Shown here: in pieces, positions 45,818 to 56,095 of the stretch
How the letters are laid out: every line of letters starts with the position of its first letter
Position numbering within the stretch: the first letter of the stretch is position 1
From: Parelaphostrongylus tenuis
Lineage: Eukaryota > Nematoda > Chromadorea > Rhabditida > Metastrongylidae
Assembly: GCA_019055375.1 (NCBI GenBank)
Contig: JAHQIW010000954.1
Location: 23,664-87,663 of the forward strand
Direction: 5' to 3'
Length of the DNA stretch: 64,000 nt
The notes under the pieces: model-generated
Database searches by the model: none
What the model was told of the DNA's origin: nothing
The model's input: only the letters and a program-made list of their open reading frames with translations
Program-made: the position numbers and the translations under genes

Positions 45818-47935
45818 TTCATGCTTTTGACTCAATCTGCAAAGATCAAATTTTTTATTGGAAACTTGTCTTTCGTAAAATGACAAGTATTGTAGTGACA
45901 ACGTTTCCTCCGTCACCTCAACTTTGATAGGATAACGGTACGCGAGATGACGTCCTTTTTTCAAAAGTAATGTGATTTGCCAGAAGTGTGTGCACTCTGC
46001 GGCTTCCGCTTAGAGAACACACAACCGTGACGTTATTTGTTCTCAGAGAGCTACGTCTCTCACCACATACCTGGTAACTCATTTCAGAGGAGTAATTCTT
46101 GTGTCATTTACCTCCTGCAATGGTTATGGATGCTTTAGAACGTTTTGAAGCAAAGAAGATTAGCAGTGGATGTTTCAGTTTCATTGTTCACGCTAGTTTT
46201 TTTTTTTGGCTGGCGCCATTTTGCAGTAACTAAATTTTGTTTAAGAGATAAATCAAGAACTTCTAAAAATAATTATGTTTGGACACTCGAGCGGTCAGAC
46301 TGCCTTCTTTACTAAAATTTTGGTCGATGGGAAAATTTTCATCGAATTCTTGGATTCAGTGTTTCCAGGTAGTGGGAGTTTGAAAAAATATTGGGTTAGC
46401 AAGAAATTTTTCGGAATTTTTCGTTTTTGTAGTATTTTTATGCTAAATTTTCATTTTACTATCTTTCAGAGCAGCTTCTTGCGTTTATTTTGATATATAA
46501 CGCTTATACATTTGTTTCAAGATAAAATTGTCCCAAGAGTATGAACGAGTGTTGATGCTACTGATGTTACACAAGTATCGTTGCGTGTCAAAGCAGCACT
46601 TGAACCCAAACAATATTCGTGTCGCATCAAAAATCGTTTTTTGCTTTCGAGGCAATTCCATCTTACAACAAATGTGTGAGTGTTATATATCAGAACAACC
46701 GCAAGAAGCTTCTCTAAACGAGAAGAGAATGGAAACTTAAGGGATGAAAAATAACAAAAATGAAAAATTCCGGAAAATTTCTTGCCAGCCCATATTTTTC
46801 TCCATTCAAAGAATGATTCTTGGAATAAACAAATCTTTTTTGTATACTTCTATTCGAACAGCTGAGCTAAGATCTCAAGTTAGTGTGATATTGATTTTGC
46901 ATGTTGTAATACCTAAATGAATAGATAAGTGCGCTGTCTCAGCAGCTTCCGTTCGCATGATTCAAGAGTAACTCTTAGTAGGGATTTTTACAAGGCTCCT
47001 CACCACATTTTTACTATGTATATCCACCGCTACTTGAATTCGACTCGTTTTCTTGGCAGTTTTCCTCCAAAAAGATGTTCCAACGTTTCCCGTGTTTTTT
47101 CGGCTGTACCTTAAGGATTTCGAGCTCTTTGTAGATGTCATAGACTGCTGATCGAAGCGATTTTCCATGAAATTATGGAGATAGCCGAGTTAAGGCAATC
47201 TAAATTGATTGAATGCAAGAGAGTAATGGGGGAGAGCACCAAACCAGCGTCATACTTATCAATCTCCCTGCTTCCTAGTACACCATCACAATAAAGACTA
47301 CGCTCTCCCCTTTACGTTACTAAAAGCAAACAGCAGAGTTCGGCTTTTTACATCGTCTTAAAATAGTCACTCGGAAAGAAGCAGCAATCACTATTCTTAT
47401 TAGAAGGGATTGACTAGAGAGATTTCTAGGTAGGGGTGCACCCCACCCCCCTCCCCCTCCCCCTTTTTTTTGGTGAAAACCGTTAGAAATAGAATTAGCC
47501 ATCGTTCAGCTGTTCCTCCAAAAAGAGCTCAAAGTCCAACATCAATCAATGGAAAAGAATTCTAGGGAAAAAATCCAAATTTAATCTTCAGATAGTGCAG
47601 TTAATAAATGTGGCTTCATATGATTCTAGTACTCCATCCTCAAGATTAGAAGTGTAAACGAAATGACTGACATAGAAAACGATTCAAGTTAGTTTTTGGA
47701 TCATTATCGGAGAGCCATACTACTCAAATTTTTGAGGCAAGTGTTAGATGAGGGCTGACAGAGCTCTATAGAAATATAGATATCTGAACATTGGTGGATT
47801 ACAAGCGTTATGGAACATAGGGAAATTAAGCAAAACGAAGCTGAATCCTCGAAATCCTTCTTTCTTTCTACGTCAAACCCATTTCGCCATGACAGTGTAG
47901 CTTTGACGTCAATATATTCAGTGAATTTTCGCAGC
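45818..47935. other. No recognisable gene
   Basis: Contains T-runs and a C/T-rich tract (annotated separately). Frames at 46275-46740 are unsupported. Confidence 0.4.
47441..47471. repeat. C-rich homopyrimidine tract
   Basis: About 31 nearly pure pyrimidines: CCCCACCCCCCTCCCCCTCC followed by CCC and a T-run. Unusual in this AT-rich window. It could adopt triplex or i-motif structure, and G-quadruplex on the other strand. Confidence 0.85.
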
Positions 47936-47939
47936 CTGA

Positions 47940-48215
47940 AAGGATAAAGGACAAAGCTCTCGGTGTTGATGAATCCCTTGAAGAATGCGTCGTACATTCG
48001 CCTTCGAGATTTTTGCTTTGTTTGAGGTTACTGAATGCATATCTGACCTTTACAATGACTTACGGTGGCCTACCGATAAAGTCAGTGCCTGTTATCCAGA
48101 TATGTCTCTTAGCAGTTTTACTGACCTCGTAGGAATAGAAGACTTGATGAGCCATGAGAACGAGATCGAACTATTGACCACATGTGTGACTTAGAGCACC
48201 TCTAACCACTGCCAC
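47940..48215 (-). repeat. SINE family 1, minus strand
   Basis: GACAAAGCTCTCGGTGTTGA, TGAATGCATATCTGACC, GATGAGCCATGAG and the inverted head AGCACCTCTAACCACTG. Lies directly upstream of a candidate exon. Confidence 0.85.
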
Positions 48216-48316
48216 AAACAATGAAACTGAATTTTCTAAGATTTCGTAAAATCATTCCGAATTCCATCCCAGTCAAAACGGTAGAAATCTGGCTTACAAT
48301 ATTTTTTCTTTTTCAG

Positions 48317-48427
48317 GATTGCCAAATGTTCTTCATTCGACCATCTCAATTACCGTTACTGTCAACAATCAACGTCAATATCCATAACTCCTACTGCTTT
48401 CCAAATTTAGTGCAACTTCATCTCAAG
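48317..48427 (+). CDS. Candidate internal exon, possibly LRR-like
   Basis: Bounded by the best splice signals in the window outside the main gene: acceptor TTCTTTTTCAG and donor AAG|GTAAAC. Length is 111 nt (37 codons) and only frame 1 is open: DCQMFFIRPSQLPLLSTINV, NIHNSYCFPNLVQLHLK. The L..L..I.. and FPNLVQLHL spacing resembles a leucine-rich repeat, but one exon is not enough to claim it. Phase 0 at both ends. Neighbouring exons are not identified. Confidence 0.45.
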
Positions 48428-48429
48428 GT

Positions 48430-49128
48430 AAACATGTTTTGCTGAATCTTCGAAAAATGTAATGTGTATCGAAGCGCGATAACAAGGTTTTTTCATAATT
48501 GACCTCTCAAAATTCCTTCATTTTATGAAATATCTAAAAAAGTCTTTGTAGGCACCTCACACGGCTGTTATCGCGATCTTTTTGGGTATAATGCTGAGAG
48601 ATTCAGTCTAACATCGCAGAAAATTCTATTCATTCGAGGTTTTTTCCAAGATTATGAAGTTAATGATAGGAAGCTTCACCAAAAAATTCGTTTATTGCGA
48701 AAATCTTGTCATTTCGGAAGTTTTGTGCTATAGAAAAATCTTTTCGGAACTTTTATGATGAAATTTTCGCGGCCACTTCTCTATGATAATGAAGTTTGTG
48801 GGAAGTTTGAGCAACGAAGGCTATTTTCCTATATGGGATTCTACACAAAATGAATAATAAAGGACATATATTAATCGTAAATGCTAATTCAAAGGCACGT
48901 AACTCTGTCAATTAAAATCTATCGTTAAATCGCTCCCATGTCCGTTCTTTTATGTCTACTCCTAGCTTAGAACAGAATATTTGTAATCGTGTTTAGTGGG
49001 TTCTCCCATGTTTTCTTTCGCATTTCGACACTCTTGCTAACTCATTTGGTATTAAATTTTCAAAAATACTATCAAATCTGCAATGCAATCGCCATCATGG
49101 TCTGTGATTTACAACCATTCGCTGGGCG
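48430..49128. other. No recognisable gene
   Basis: No supported feature. Confidence 0.4.
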
Positions 49129-49129
49129 A

Positions 49130-49580
49130 ACATTGGATGCCTTCCTCAAAAAAGAAATTAGGCTGGCGATCGAAGAAGTCGGTGAGGTCTCCTTCACCCG
49201 CTGCGAGCGTGACCATCTGTAAGAGACTTTTGTCGCAACTTTATAAGCAATGCTTTCTGAAGTCGATCATCACTGAAGATGAATTTTGGGTTTAGTAGGA
49301 GAACACCACGCGCCACGCCTGTTAGCTGCCTCGCAGCAGAAATCCACCAGCTCAATCAAAGCCTAAATTCTATGCTTGGAAGATTATGCTGTCGTCTTCC
49401 TGGGATTGGCAAGACTTGCTGTTCTGGATATTGCTCGACAATGAACGCACAATTGCTGCCGGCGTTTAACACGTTGGGAACCATATGGGTCATATTGACC
49501 CATGGTTCACGTCTTCGCGCACCAGAGTTTTATACGGCGCAGGCTTGAAAAAGTGGAAATTAGGGGGATATTACGTGGTA
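49130..49580 (+). pseudogene. Mariner transposase remnant, central part
   Basis: In shifting frames: VTICKRLLSQLYK, FLKSIITEDEFWVL (first catalytic Asp, usually GDEKW), LPRSRNPPAQSKPKFYAWK, KIMLSSSWDWQDLLFWILL, DNERTIAAGV. This is the central part of a mariner transposase. The N-terminus and the last catalytic Asp are not readable. Inactive. Confidence 0.75.
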
Positions 49581-49582
49581 AA

Positions 49583-50210
49583 TTAAGTTTCCAAGAGAAC
49601 ACTATTACTATCCAATAATGAAATATCATTATAGAGAATCGCGTGGAGATTTTTGTGCGTTTTTTGATTGAAAGAACGCCATTTGAGAAATAAACTATTT
49701 TTCAGCAAGAGAAACCACACCTTTCCAGAAACGAACACTTTTCCAACATTTATTTTGCAGTTTTTTTTTTGTTCATGTTTTTGTAGTCGTTTGATAGCTT
49801 GGAAAATGCCGATTTTCATGGTATATTTGGTTTGTGGTTCAACTTTCATACCACGTTTTCCTAGCCAATAAAATACAACGTTTTGCAATTGTAGTCCATT
49901 TTTTGGACTTCATAGCGGAATTTTTGTTGTTGATTAGTGATATCCTAAATTGAATTGGACAGAATAGCACTGAAGGGACACATGAAAACAGAGTTTCAGT
50001 GAAAAGAACGTCTAGCTTTTTTGAAAAGGTCCACTAATCCCTACGAACTGAATGGAATGCAGTCGCATCGTGTGAATTTCTTCGTACATTCTCTCCTTTT
50101 CCACTCAGCAAAGCTTTTTCATTAAACTATCAGTAATTAATCAATAGCTCGAAAACTGGAAAATTTAGTATTAAACTCAACGCTTTACAGCAAAGAAAAA
50201 AGATGACCTT
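49583..50210. other. No confident gene
   Basis: A 101-codon minus-strand frame (49583-49888; KRGMKVEPQTKYTMKIG, KINVGKVFVSGKVWF) is lysine-rich and unrecognised. It may be chance in AT-rich DNA. Confidence 0.3.
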
Positions 50211-50214
50211 GTGC

Positions 50215-50490
50215 TCAAGAGCGCATGTGACGCGGTGATTAGAGGTGTCTTGCATCGTGCACGCTGACATTGGTCCGATGTCGCACTCATAGCTCACCAA
50301 GCTTTCCATCTCTCTGGAGTCAGTGAATTTGTACCAGATTTGTCTGCGAGCATAACCAGCGCTGGCCTGATAGTCATTCCGAGTCATTGGAAGTGCCAGA
50401 TATGCATTCAATGAAATTGAGGGTAGTTGAAAATTGTAGAGGAATGCATGACGTATCTCTCAGGAATTGATCAACGCCGAGAGCCTTTTT
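50215..50490 (+). repeat. SINE family 1, plus strand
   Basis: Head GAGCGCATGTGACGCGG, then ACCAGATTTGTCTGCGAG, CAGATATGCATTCAATG, ATCAACGCCGAGAGCC. Faces the next copy at 50.7 kb in inverted orientation. Confidence 0.85.
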
Positions 50491-50689
50491 TATATCCTAA
50501 AAACTTAATTCTAATAGAAACAGCGCCCATTTGTCTTGAAGATCCCTACTTTTCAATGCGACGGCCACATCCTTGGGATATCAACGCGGTTGCAATCTGT
50601 ATTGTATATTACCATCGACGGCATTGTGAAACCGTATATAAAAAAAAATATTGTCATGTATGTACAACTTATGAAAAATGACTAAAGTT

Positions 50690-50987
50690 TTCGTCGTTGA
50701 TCATCCTTGAAGGATGCGCCATGCCTTCGTCTTCAATTTCTAACCTTGTTTGAGTTGACTGAATGCATATCTACAATGACTCGTGAAACCTCTACAATGA
50801 CTCGTGAGGGCTCCTCGCTGTTTCGAGTCAGTACTGCTTATCCTCTCGGTCAAGTCTGGAACCAGTCTGGTATCAATTCACCGACCTCGGAAGGATAGAT
50901 GGCTTGGTGAGCCACGAGCGCGAGATCGAATCGTCGACCTTGTTTGCAACGCAGAACACCTCCAACCGCTGCGCCACATGCGCTCAC
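50690..50987 (-). repeat. SINE family 1, minus strand, with internal duplication
   Basis: TGACTGAATGCATATC, GGTATCAATTCACCGACC, GCTTGGTGAGCCACG, and inverted head ACCTCCAACCGCTGCGCC. A 21-bp unit starting TCTACAATGACTCGTGA is repeated (50770 and 50791). Confidence 0.88.
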
Positions 50988-50999
50988 AACTTCCATAGT

Positions 51000-51595
51000 A
51001 ATCGAAATAAAGAAGGTTCTAGCGTATACTCAGAGTAGGCATTTAAGAGTGCTTGTTCAATATTTTCAAGAGTACTTTTATGAGAAAGCGACCCTTTTTT
51101 CCCACTCAGCATCTTTATTCTTGATGTCAAGTCCCTGATGTAGTTGTGAGAAGCAACAGGCTACAAATGGTTTTATTGCAGTTATTTGGAGAGCTTGAAC
51201 CCGAACAAAATACAATAGTTTGTCTTTAGACCAATCAGCTGAAAAGGAACACCTGAATCAGCGCCATTGTCCAGTTTCAAATGCTGCCATGATAATTGAT
51301 ATTTCTAGCGCAGTACAAGATGATAAAAATACTTATAGCTCTCAAAGGATAGAACAAAGTAAATCCTGTATTCTGTAAAGATCCCAACTCCTAAAATACA
51401 CTGATAATGAGAAATGGGGGGAGTTTAGCGGCATTGCATGCAGTGTGCAGCGCTATTTTGGGCAAACTCCATTGCCCCGTAACTTATCATCACAATGATG
51501 ATTTTGAGGCATGTCATGAGATTATACCAGGATTGGGAAACTTACCTCGTAACATTTTATTCGAAAATACAAAGTGTTAATATAATTTGTCATTT
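51000..51595. other. No recognisable gene
   Basis: No supported feature. Confidence 0.4.
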
Positions 51596-51634
51596 GACGA
51601 TATTATATGGATACAGCATACTTCAAACCGTCGG

Positions 51635-51690
51635 GTCTAGGGCTATACAGGTGCCTCATTCGTCCTACCGGGGCTCATATATGGTTTCGA
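51635..51690 (-). ncRNA. Decayed hammerhead (copy 3b)
   Basis: Minus strand keeps the 3' half of stem II (GGAC), GAA, a stem III-like GGCACC and the GUA cleavage triplet, but CUGAUGA has become AUAUGAG-like. Predicted inactive. Confidence 0.55.
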
Positions 51691-51863
51691 GCGTGTCTAT
51701 GAAGAAATGGTCGAAAGAGGAGGTACAGGTACGATTCATTGTATAGCCACAAGCTCGACTGACGACCACCACAATGTCAGGTATCTTCATCAATCGACTT
51801 AGGGTGATTTATTACTCGGCTTCGATTCCTTTATAGAGGATTATTTAGCCTAAGGGGATTGAC

Positions 51864-51942
51864 TGAACCGAGGGAGGGCGCTACTGATGAGTCCCAATAG
51901 GACGAAACAGGCGCCTGTATAGCACTAGACCTAACGGCTCAA
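51864..51942 (+). ncRNA. Type I hammerhead ribozyme (copy 3), core intact
   Basis: CUGAUGA at 51884-51890; stem II GUCC/GGAC with loop CAAUA; GAA at 51904-51906; A15.1 at 51907; stem III is the palindrome ACAGGCGCCUGU; triplet GUA with cleavage after A51919. Inner stem I pairs GCUA with UAGC plus a further G-C beyond a mismatch. Outer stem I GAACCG (51865-51870) pairs with CGGCUC (51935-51940) with one mismatch. The palindromic stem III also suits a dimeric form. It is one of the best candidates for activity. Confidence 0.85.
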
Positions 51943-52009
51943 AATATATTATATCCCTATCAAATTATATCGTTTTGAGCCGGTCTATAAAAAAGCGGTC
52001 AAAAGTAGA

Positions 52010-52605
52010 GATTTTATATTGATTATTGACGGCTATTCGTGACAATGAAAGAGGTGATTGCTCTTCATATAATCTGTATTGCGGAAAGTGATAATCGTGA
52101 GTGAATGTGGACAAATGTGAATAAGAAAGCATTAAATCGTTCCATAAGTGTCTGAAATATGATTTTCTCGTAAGTATCTGGGTTTCCCTTCCAAAAATCT
52201 ACTATTTGGAAAAACGTTGCAGGATTTCCGTAGGCGGCGGGGTTGAAACGATATTCATATAGAGTATTAGTGAATTTATAAAGAATTTTTATCGATAACA
52301 CAGTAGAGCATTGTCTTCTCTACAACTCTGCGGAAGCTCAAACTTCTAAAATTTGCTAGTTTCAAGAAAAGTTCTTTGAATTATCGCTGAAATCGTATCG
52401 CATTATACTGTCAGTACTACTTTTGAAGAACTTTTCATTGTTTTATGATTGTTTTTAACACGTTCCGACCAAATATAGTCTTACTAAAGTCTCTTTATCA
52501 TATTTTCTCCGTTAGTGGCGATCAAACTCTCTTTTATGACTAAAAGAATCCAAATTTCATTGAAAAACTACCACATTTTCATCGTAACGAGCTGCACTCG
52601 CTGCG
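52010..52605. other. No recognisable gene
   Basis: No supported feature. Confidence 0.4.
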
Positions 52606-52609
52606 CGCC

Positions 52610-52965
52610 TCGCAAAAAAATCAACGTGGTTTCAAAGTGTTAAGGGAAACAGCTCCGAAAGTTGGACGCAGTAGTGCGAGAGAAGCATCTGATATGACTC
52701 AGTGTTGCCCTTCTCCAGGGCAACGCTCGATCTCACATTGCAAAGTTGGCTCGCTACATTTTGGAGAAAATGGGCTGGATCACGGGATCATGTCCAGCAT
52801 TTGGCTCTAATATTGCTCCATCGGATGACCACATCTTTCCTCCCTGGGGCAGTGTTTGCGGAAAAAAATTCATGTACTACATCTAGCTCAAAAGTAATCT
52901 CACCAACTTCTCTGTTTGTCAACCTTATTCTTTCTGGGAAGAAAATATCCAATCTTGCCCATTAA
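52610..52965 (+). pseudogene. Mariner transposase remnant, C-terminal half
   Basis: In shifting frames: VALLQGNARSHIAKLARYIL (second catalytic region, Asp lost), EKMGWI, IAPSDDHIFPPWG (third catalytic Asp present), then KKFMYYI. Frame breaks throughout; no terminal repeat identified. Confidence 0.8.
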
Positions 52966-52969
52966 ATGG

Positions 52970-53368
52970 TTGCATATCATTGATCATGGCGGTGATTATA
53001 CTCTTGACAGATTGATCCTTTTGTATAAATAACAATTGAAATAACAAAAGAGTCGAATTGCTGAAGTGGGACATTGCCGTTGGGAACTAGAAATTCCAAC
53101 TTAATATTTCATTTGTTGCGATGAGACTCTTCTTTTTAAGTCTCACAATTCGTTGCTGCTCTTGAACAAAACAAGCCGGTAATCGAATATGCACACTCGA
53201 CGTGCAAATTCCTCCGACGGAGATGCTATTCGGTGATCATCTGTTCAGGTACTATTATAAGACCATTTTTTTCGGTTGCTGTTGTTGTCGTTATTGCTGT
53301 TTTCGCTGCTGTTATTGTCATCCCTGTTTGTGCAGTTGTTGTCTTTTAATGATGTATTTCGGATTACA
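52970..53368. other. Low-complexity GTT/GCT tract, possibly intronic
   Basis: A run of TGTTGTTGTCG- and GCTGTT-type codons at 53276-53350 gives a leucine-rich peptide that mimics a signal peptide. No in-frame ATG precedes it. It may be intron upstream of the next exon or a real but unproven 5' end. Confidence 0.4.
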
Positions 53369-53369
53369 G

Positions 53370-53518
53370 AAAACTGTTACAAAAATGATGATCTTGAAGT
53401 TTGCCGAGATGAAGACATCCATAACGTTTTGTATTCAAGAAGTCAGCAAGCGCAATCTTATTTCATCATGCCTTTTCTCCATAGTTCTTGGTTTAACTTT
53501 CCAAGTGGCACTTTAGCT
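53370..53518 (+). CDS. Gene 1, exon (upstream-most recognised)
   Basis: Follows acceptor CGGATTACAG and ends at donor GCT|GTAACT. It encodes NCYKNDDLEVCRDEDIH, NVLYSRSQQAQSYFIMPF, LHSSWFNFPSGTLA and ends in phase 0, which matches the phase-0 start of the exon at 55762. The two cysteines suggest an extracellular domain. The leucine-rich frame just upstream is open in the same frame, so the exon might extend 5' and encode a signal peptide, but no ATG is present there. The intron to the next exon is 2.2 kb and holds the 55.2-55.6 kb ribozyme pair. Confidence 0.5.
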
Positions 53519-53519
53519 G

Positions 53520-53828
53520 TAACTTTTCCTTTGATCTGATGTGCTACCGAATAAAAGCATTTCTTCATGCTTCAGGTATAATTTATTCGTTATAGATCAT
53601 ATCATCCAAAGGTGCATTAAACGAAATGTTAAAGAGACCACAGGATGCAGGCATAGTCGTTGATCTAAAGCAGCACTATCCCTACTAAGCCCATCTTTCT
53701 TCCGAAATTGTCATACTGGCATTAATACCCGAGCTCGATTCACAAAACTCTGCGGTTGCCTATGTCGGAAAGCTGGGAACTCTCCCAGCATGGCTTCAAA
53801 ATCAGTTCGATTAAACTTTACGAAATAC
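53520..53828. other. Intron sequence, nothing recognised
   Basis: Start of the proposed 2.2 kb intron of gene 1. Confidence 0.4.
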
Positions 53829-53829
53829 C

Positions 53830-53965
53830 CAGAAAGACAAAGTACTTAAGCAACAGTCAGACCTAAGCGTCGACATCTAAAGGCCTCCGTGGAAGACAGA
53901 TACGAGACAACCAAGAGGAAGAAAAATACTCTGGGATCTATACAATTGTGAAGTTGGGATATGTG
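53830..53965 (+). repeat. SINE family 3 tail-like fragment
   Basis: Contains AAATACTCTGGGATCTATAC, similar to the tails at 7.83, 32.73 and 41.07 kb. Weak. Confidence 0.3.
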
Positions 53966-53967
53966 AA

Positions 53968-55198
53968 TGAATAGTAGACAAGAATACATCTTCCACAAGT
54001 GTCAGCATTCATTATATGTTTCGGAGTTGAAAGAAGAAAATCGAAGAGAGGAAGAATGATCTCATCGATTGGTTTATTTGCCTCCTGAGTGGCTTTTATT
54101 CAAACGACATAAACAGTCAATCGTTTATCTGCGTGTATTTTATATGGTCATACTTCATTAAAGATTTTTCCATTTTCGCTTGCGCCTAATCCATCATGTT
54201 TTTGCAAAATATTCTTTTCATTGAGCAGTTTGGTGCAGATTCCTTATAACTGATCTGAAAGTGATGTAATTGCTGTTTATTAGCATTTTTATAGAAAAGG
54301 CTTTTTAGCTACTCACTACTGTCATCGTTACCGTATGCTTCTTGTTCTCACTCGACTCCACAAATGTTCCGATTAGAACCTGATTTGTCATTTCTGGACA
54401 GTGTCTTCAATGTAAGTGGTGTTTTTTTATATGATTCTCTTTACTTGGATTTATATCGTACACCGTAATCTTTGAATGCCATGAATATATGGCCGACCAT
54501 CTCTACTACACTCGGCAGCATTAATCCTCTTTTGAACGTTATCAGACTTATTGATTCCGATTAAATGAATTTGTGGCAAATCACAAGAAGACCTTCACTT
54601 AAAAACTTTTTATGAGTGAGATTTGATGTCTCGAACTGAATCACTGTTGAATTGTTGTTTTAATGTAATCATTTTTACCACTTGTAATTCTGCTAATTCT
54701 TGAAAATTACTGCAAAATTCGAATAGGCACCAATTTTTCTTCTCGCTACCATCGTGTAAGAGAGATGTTATGTAAGCTTTGTCTGTTAAAAGGTCACGAA
54801 GAACGCCTGGCTATTAAAATTAAACTTTGTCTTATCCTCTACAAGAATTCTTCAGTTCGTTGCTGTTACAGCAGTGTTGTGATGGCATAACTATAAGAGA
54901 ATCCAATAATGCTGAATGATAGGCAAAACTCGCAAATTATGCGGCCGATAAACTTGCTTTTCAACCTGGCAGTGTTTTGTAGAAATTGTCCTCTAATAAT
55001 TTGCCGAATTCTGACAATTTACTCGTCCACTCTCAACCGGACCTCGAAACAGATATATAAAAATCAGTTTCTGCTTTTGACAATACTGGAGAATAAGTTC
55101 CTCTTTATATCCTCATCTATAGTGAGGCAGAATAGCATTCAAGCTCGAGTTTCGAAAGCTATACTAATATGCCAAATAATCATTCTGAGCCACGCATG
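53968..55198. other. Intron sequence, nothing recognised
   Basis: A 124-codon frame at 54909-55283 runs into the ribozyme repeat and was rejected. Confidence 0.4.
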
Positions 55199-55212
55199 TG
55201 GTATGTTAAGAT

Positions 55213-55277
55213 GGGCTGACTTATGGAACCCGATACACGTGTTTCGACCTTGCGATCTCGTCAGTTGGGCAGTTACC
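55213..55277 (-). ncRNA. Type I hammerhead ribozyme (copy 8), core intact
   Basis: Minus strand CUGACGA at 55264-55258; stem II GAUC/GGUC capped by a GCAA tetraloop; GAA at 55245-55243; A15.1 at 55242; stem III ACACGUGU; triplet GUA with cleavage after A55234. Inner stem I pairs CCCAA with UCGGG (one mismatch). Outer stem I GGGUAAC pairs with GUCAGCCC apart from one mismatch and a bulged G. All catalytic-core positions are conserved. Confidence 0.85.
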
Positions 55278-55473
55278 CTTTGAGCTGTGGTCTTAAGAAA
55301 AACACTCGAAACGAAAGATATGATATATCAAATATACTAGCCATGAGCAATGGACTGTACAACACTCTGTGTTCGGTAATCATTTCACTGGACATAGAGT
55401 GTAAAACGTTCGTCGACGCTGACTCTCAAGGTGTGGACTGGAGCACTCACATAAGATGGTAAAAGGCGAGAAA

Positions 55474-55541
55474 GGGTAACTGGCCTGACTGACGAGACCG
55501 CAAGGTCGAAACACGCGTATCGGGCTCTTATAAGTTAGCCC
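55474..55541 (+). ncRNA. Type I hammerhead ribozyme (copy 9), best preserved
   Basis: CUGACGA at 55489-55495; stem II GACC/GGUC, four Watson-Crick pairs with a GCAA tetraloop (55500-55503); GAA at 55508-55510; A15.1 55511, C15.2 55512, G16.2 55517, U16.1 55518; triplet GUA with cleavage after A55519. Inner stem I GGCCUGA/UCGGGCU has seven pairs (two G-U). Outer stem I GGGUAAC (55474-55480) pairs fully with GUUAGCCC (55534-55541) except one bulged G. The internal loop CUUAUAA lies where stem I-stem II loop contacts occur in active hammerheads. It should be self-cleaving, perhaps as a dimer because stem III is only two pairs plus a four-base loop. Confidence 0.92.
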
Positions 55542-55761
55542 ATCTTAACAGATCACATGACAAGCGTGGCTCAAAACGATTATATAGCATATTGAAATTT
55601 CAGCTGTGGTCTTAGGAAAACACTCGAAACGAAAGCTATACTAATATTCACCTAGTATCTGGATTGATACTAAAAGAATTTTCTAAAACTGCAGTAATAC
55701 TTAATCGAACATTCAAATCAATCAATCGCGCATGGCCATTGTAGATATTAATGGATTTCAG

Positions 55762-55866
55762 GATGTTATCTACTTCATTGACTCTCAATCCACCGGTGCT
55801 TTATGGACGATACATCAGTTTCAGATCAATACAGATGGATATCTACGGCATCTTGAGAAGATCAGT
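55762..55866 (+). CDS. Gene 1, internal exon
   Basis: Acceptor ATGGATTTCAG, donor AGT|GTGAAC, 105 nt, phase 0 to 0. Encodes DVIYFIDSQSTGALWTIHQF, QINTDGYLRHLEKIS. The following 92-nt intron is of typical nematode size. The alternating hydrophobic pattern suggests beta-strands. Confidence 0.65.
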
Positions 55867-55958
55867 GTGAACAATAATGCAAAATGTGCACAAACTAATT
55901 TAATAATTTTGAATGACTCTCAGAAAACTAATTACTCGTGACTGAATGCATTGTTCAG

Positions 55959-56095
55959 CTGCGAAAAGTGTGGACCCGTACACCATTGGCTAACGAATAC
56001 GTCGTCACGTTGGACAATCAACGACATTTTCTCTATATTCGTAATCGATTTGAACGTCACCTGCTTTATGAATGTTCTTATGATCTGTTGTTTAG
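55959..56095 (+). CDS. Gene 1, internal exon
   Basis: Acceptor GCATTGTTCAG, donor TTTAG|GTACTG, 137 nt. In phase with the previous exon it encodes LRKVWTRTPLANEYVVTLDN, QRHFLYIRNRFERHLLYECS, YDLLF. The two left-over bases AG are completed to AGG (Arg) by the G that begins the next exon. Confidence 0.72.

Larger units (their letters stand above)
51600..52005. repeat. Inverted pair of hammerhead-bearing repeats
   Basis: Left unit on the minus strand (decayed ribozyme at 51635-51690), right unit on the plus strand (intact core at 51884-51919). Both share GGACGAA, CACCTGTATAGC / CGCCTGTATAGC and CTAGACC. The right unit has upstream flank GATTCCTTTATAGAGG and AAGGGGATTGACTGAACC, also present at 17.74 kb. 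Confidence 0.75.
55200..55640. repeat. Divergent pair of hammerhead repeats within an intron
   Basis: The minus-strand unit (ribozyme 55.21-55.28 kb) and plus-strand unit (55.47-55.54 kb) point away from each other. Upstream of both lies AAGGGTAACTG. Downstream flanks share GTYAGCCCATCTTAA and CACATG. The sequence GAGCTGTGGTCTTA followed by ACACTCGAAACGAAAG occurs twice (55281 and 55598). Confidence 0.8.

Noticed and set aside
53276..53369. Leucine-rich signal peptide at the start of gene 1
   Set aside because: There is no in-frame ATG, and the leucines come from a GTT/GCT low-complexity run. Kept only as a possibility.
54909..55283. 124-codon ORF as a gene
   Set aside because: Its 3' half is the ribozyme repeat on the opposite strand; no splice or start support.
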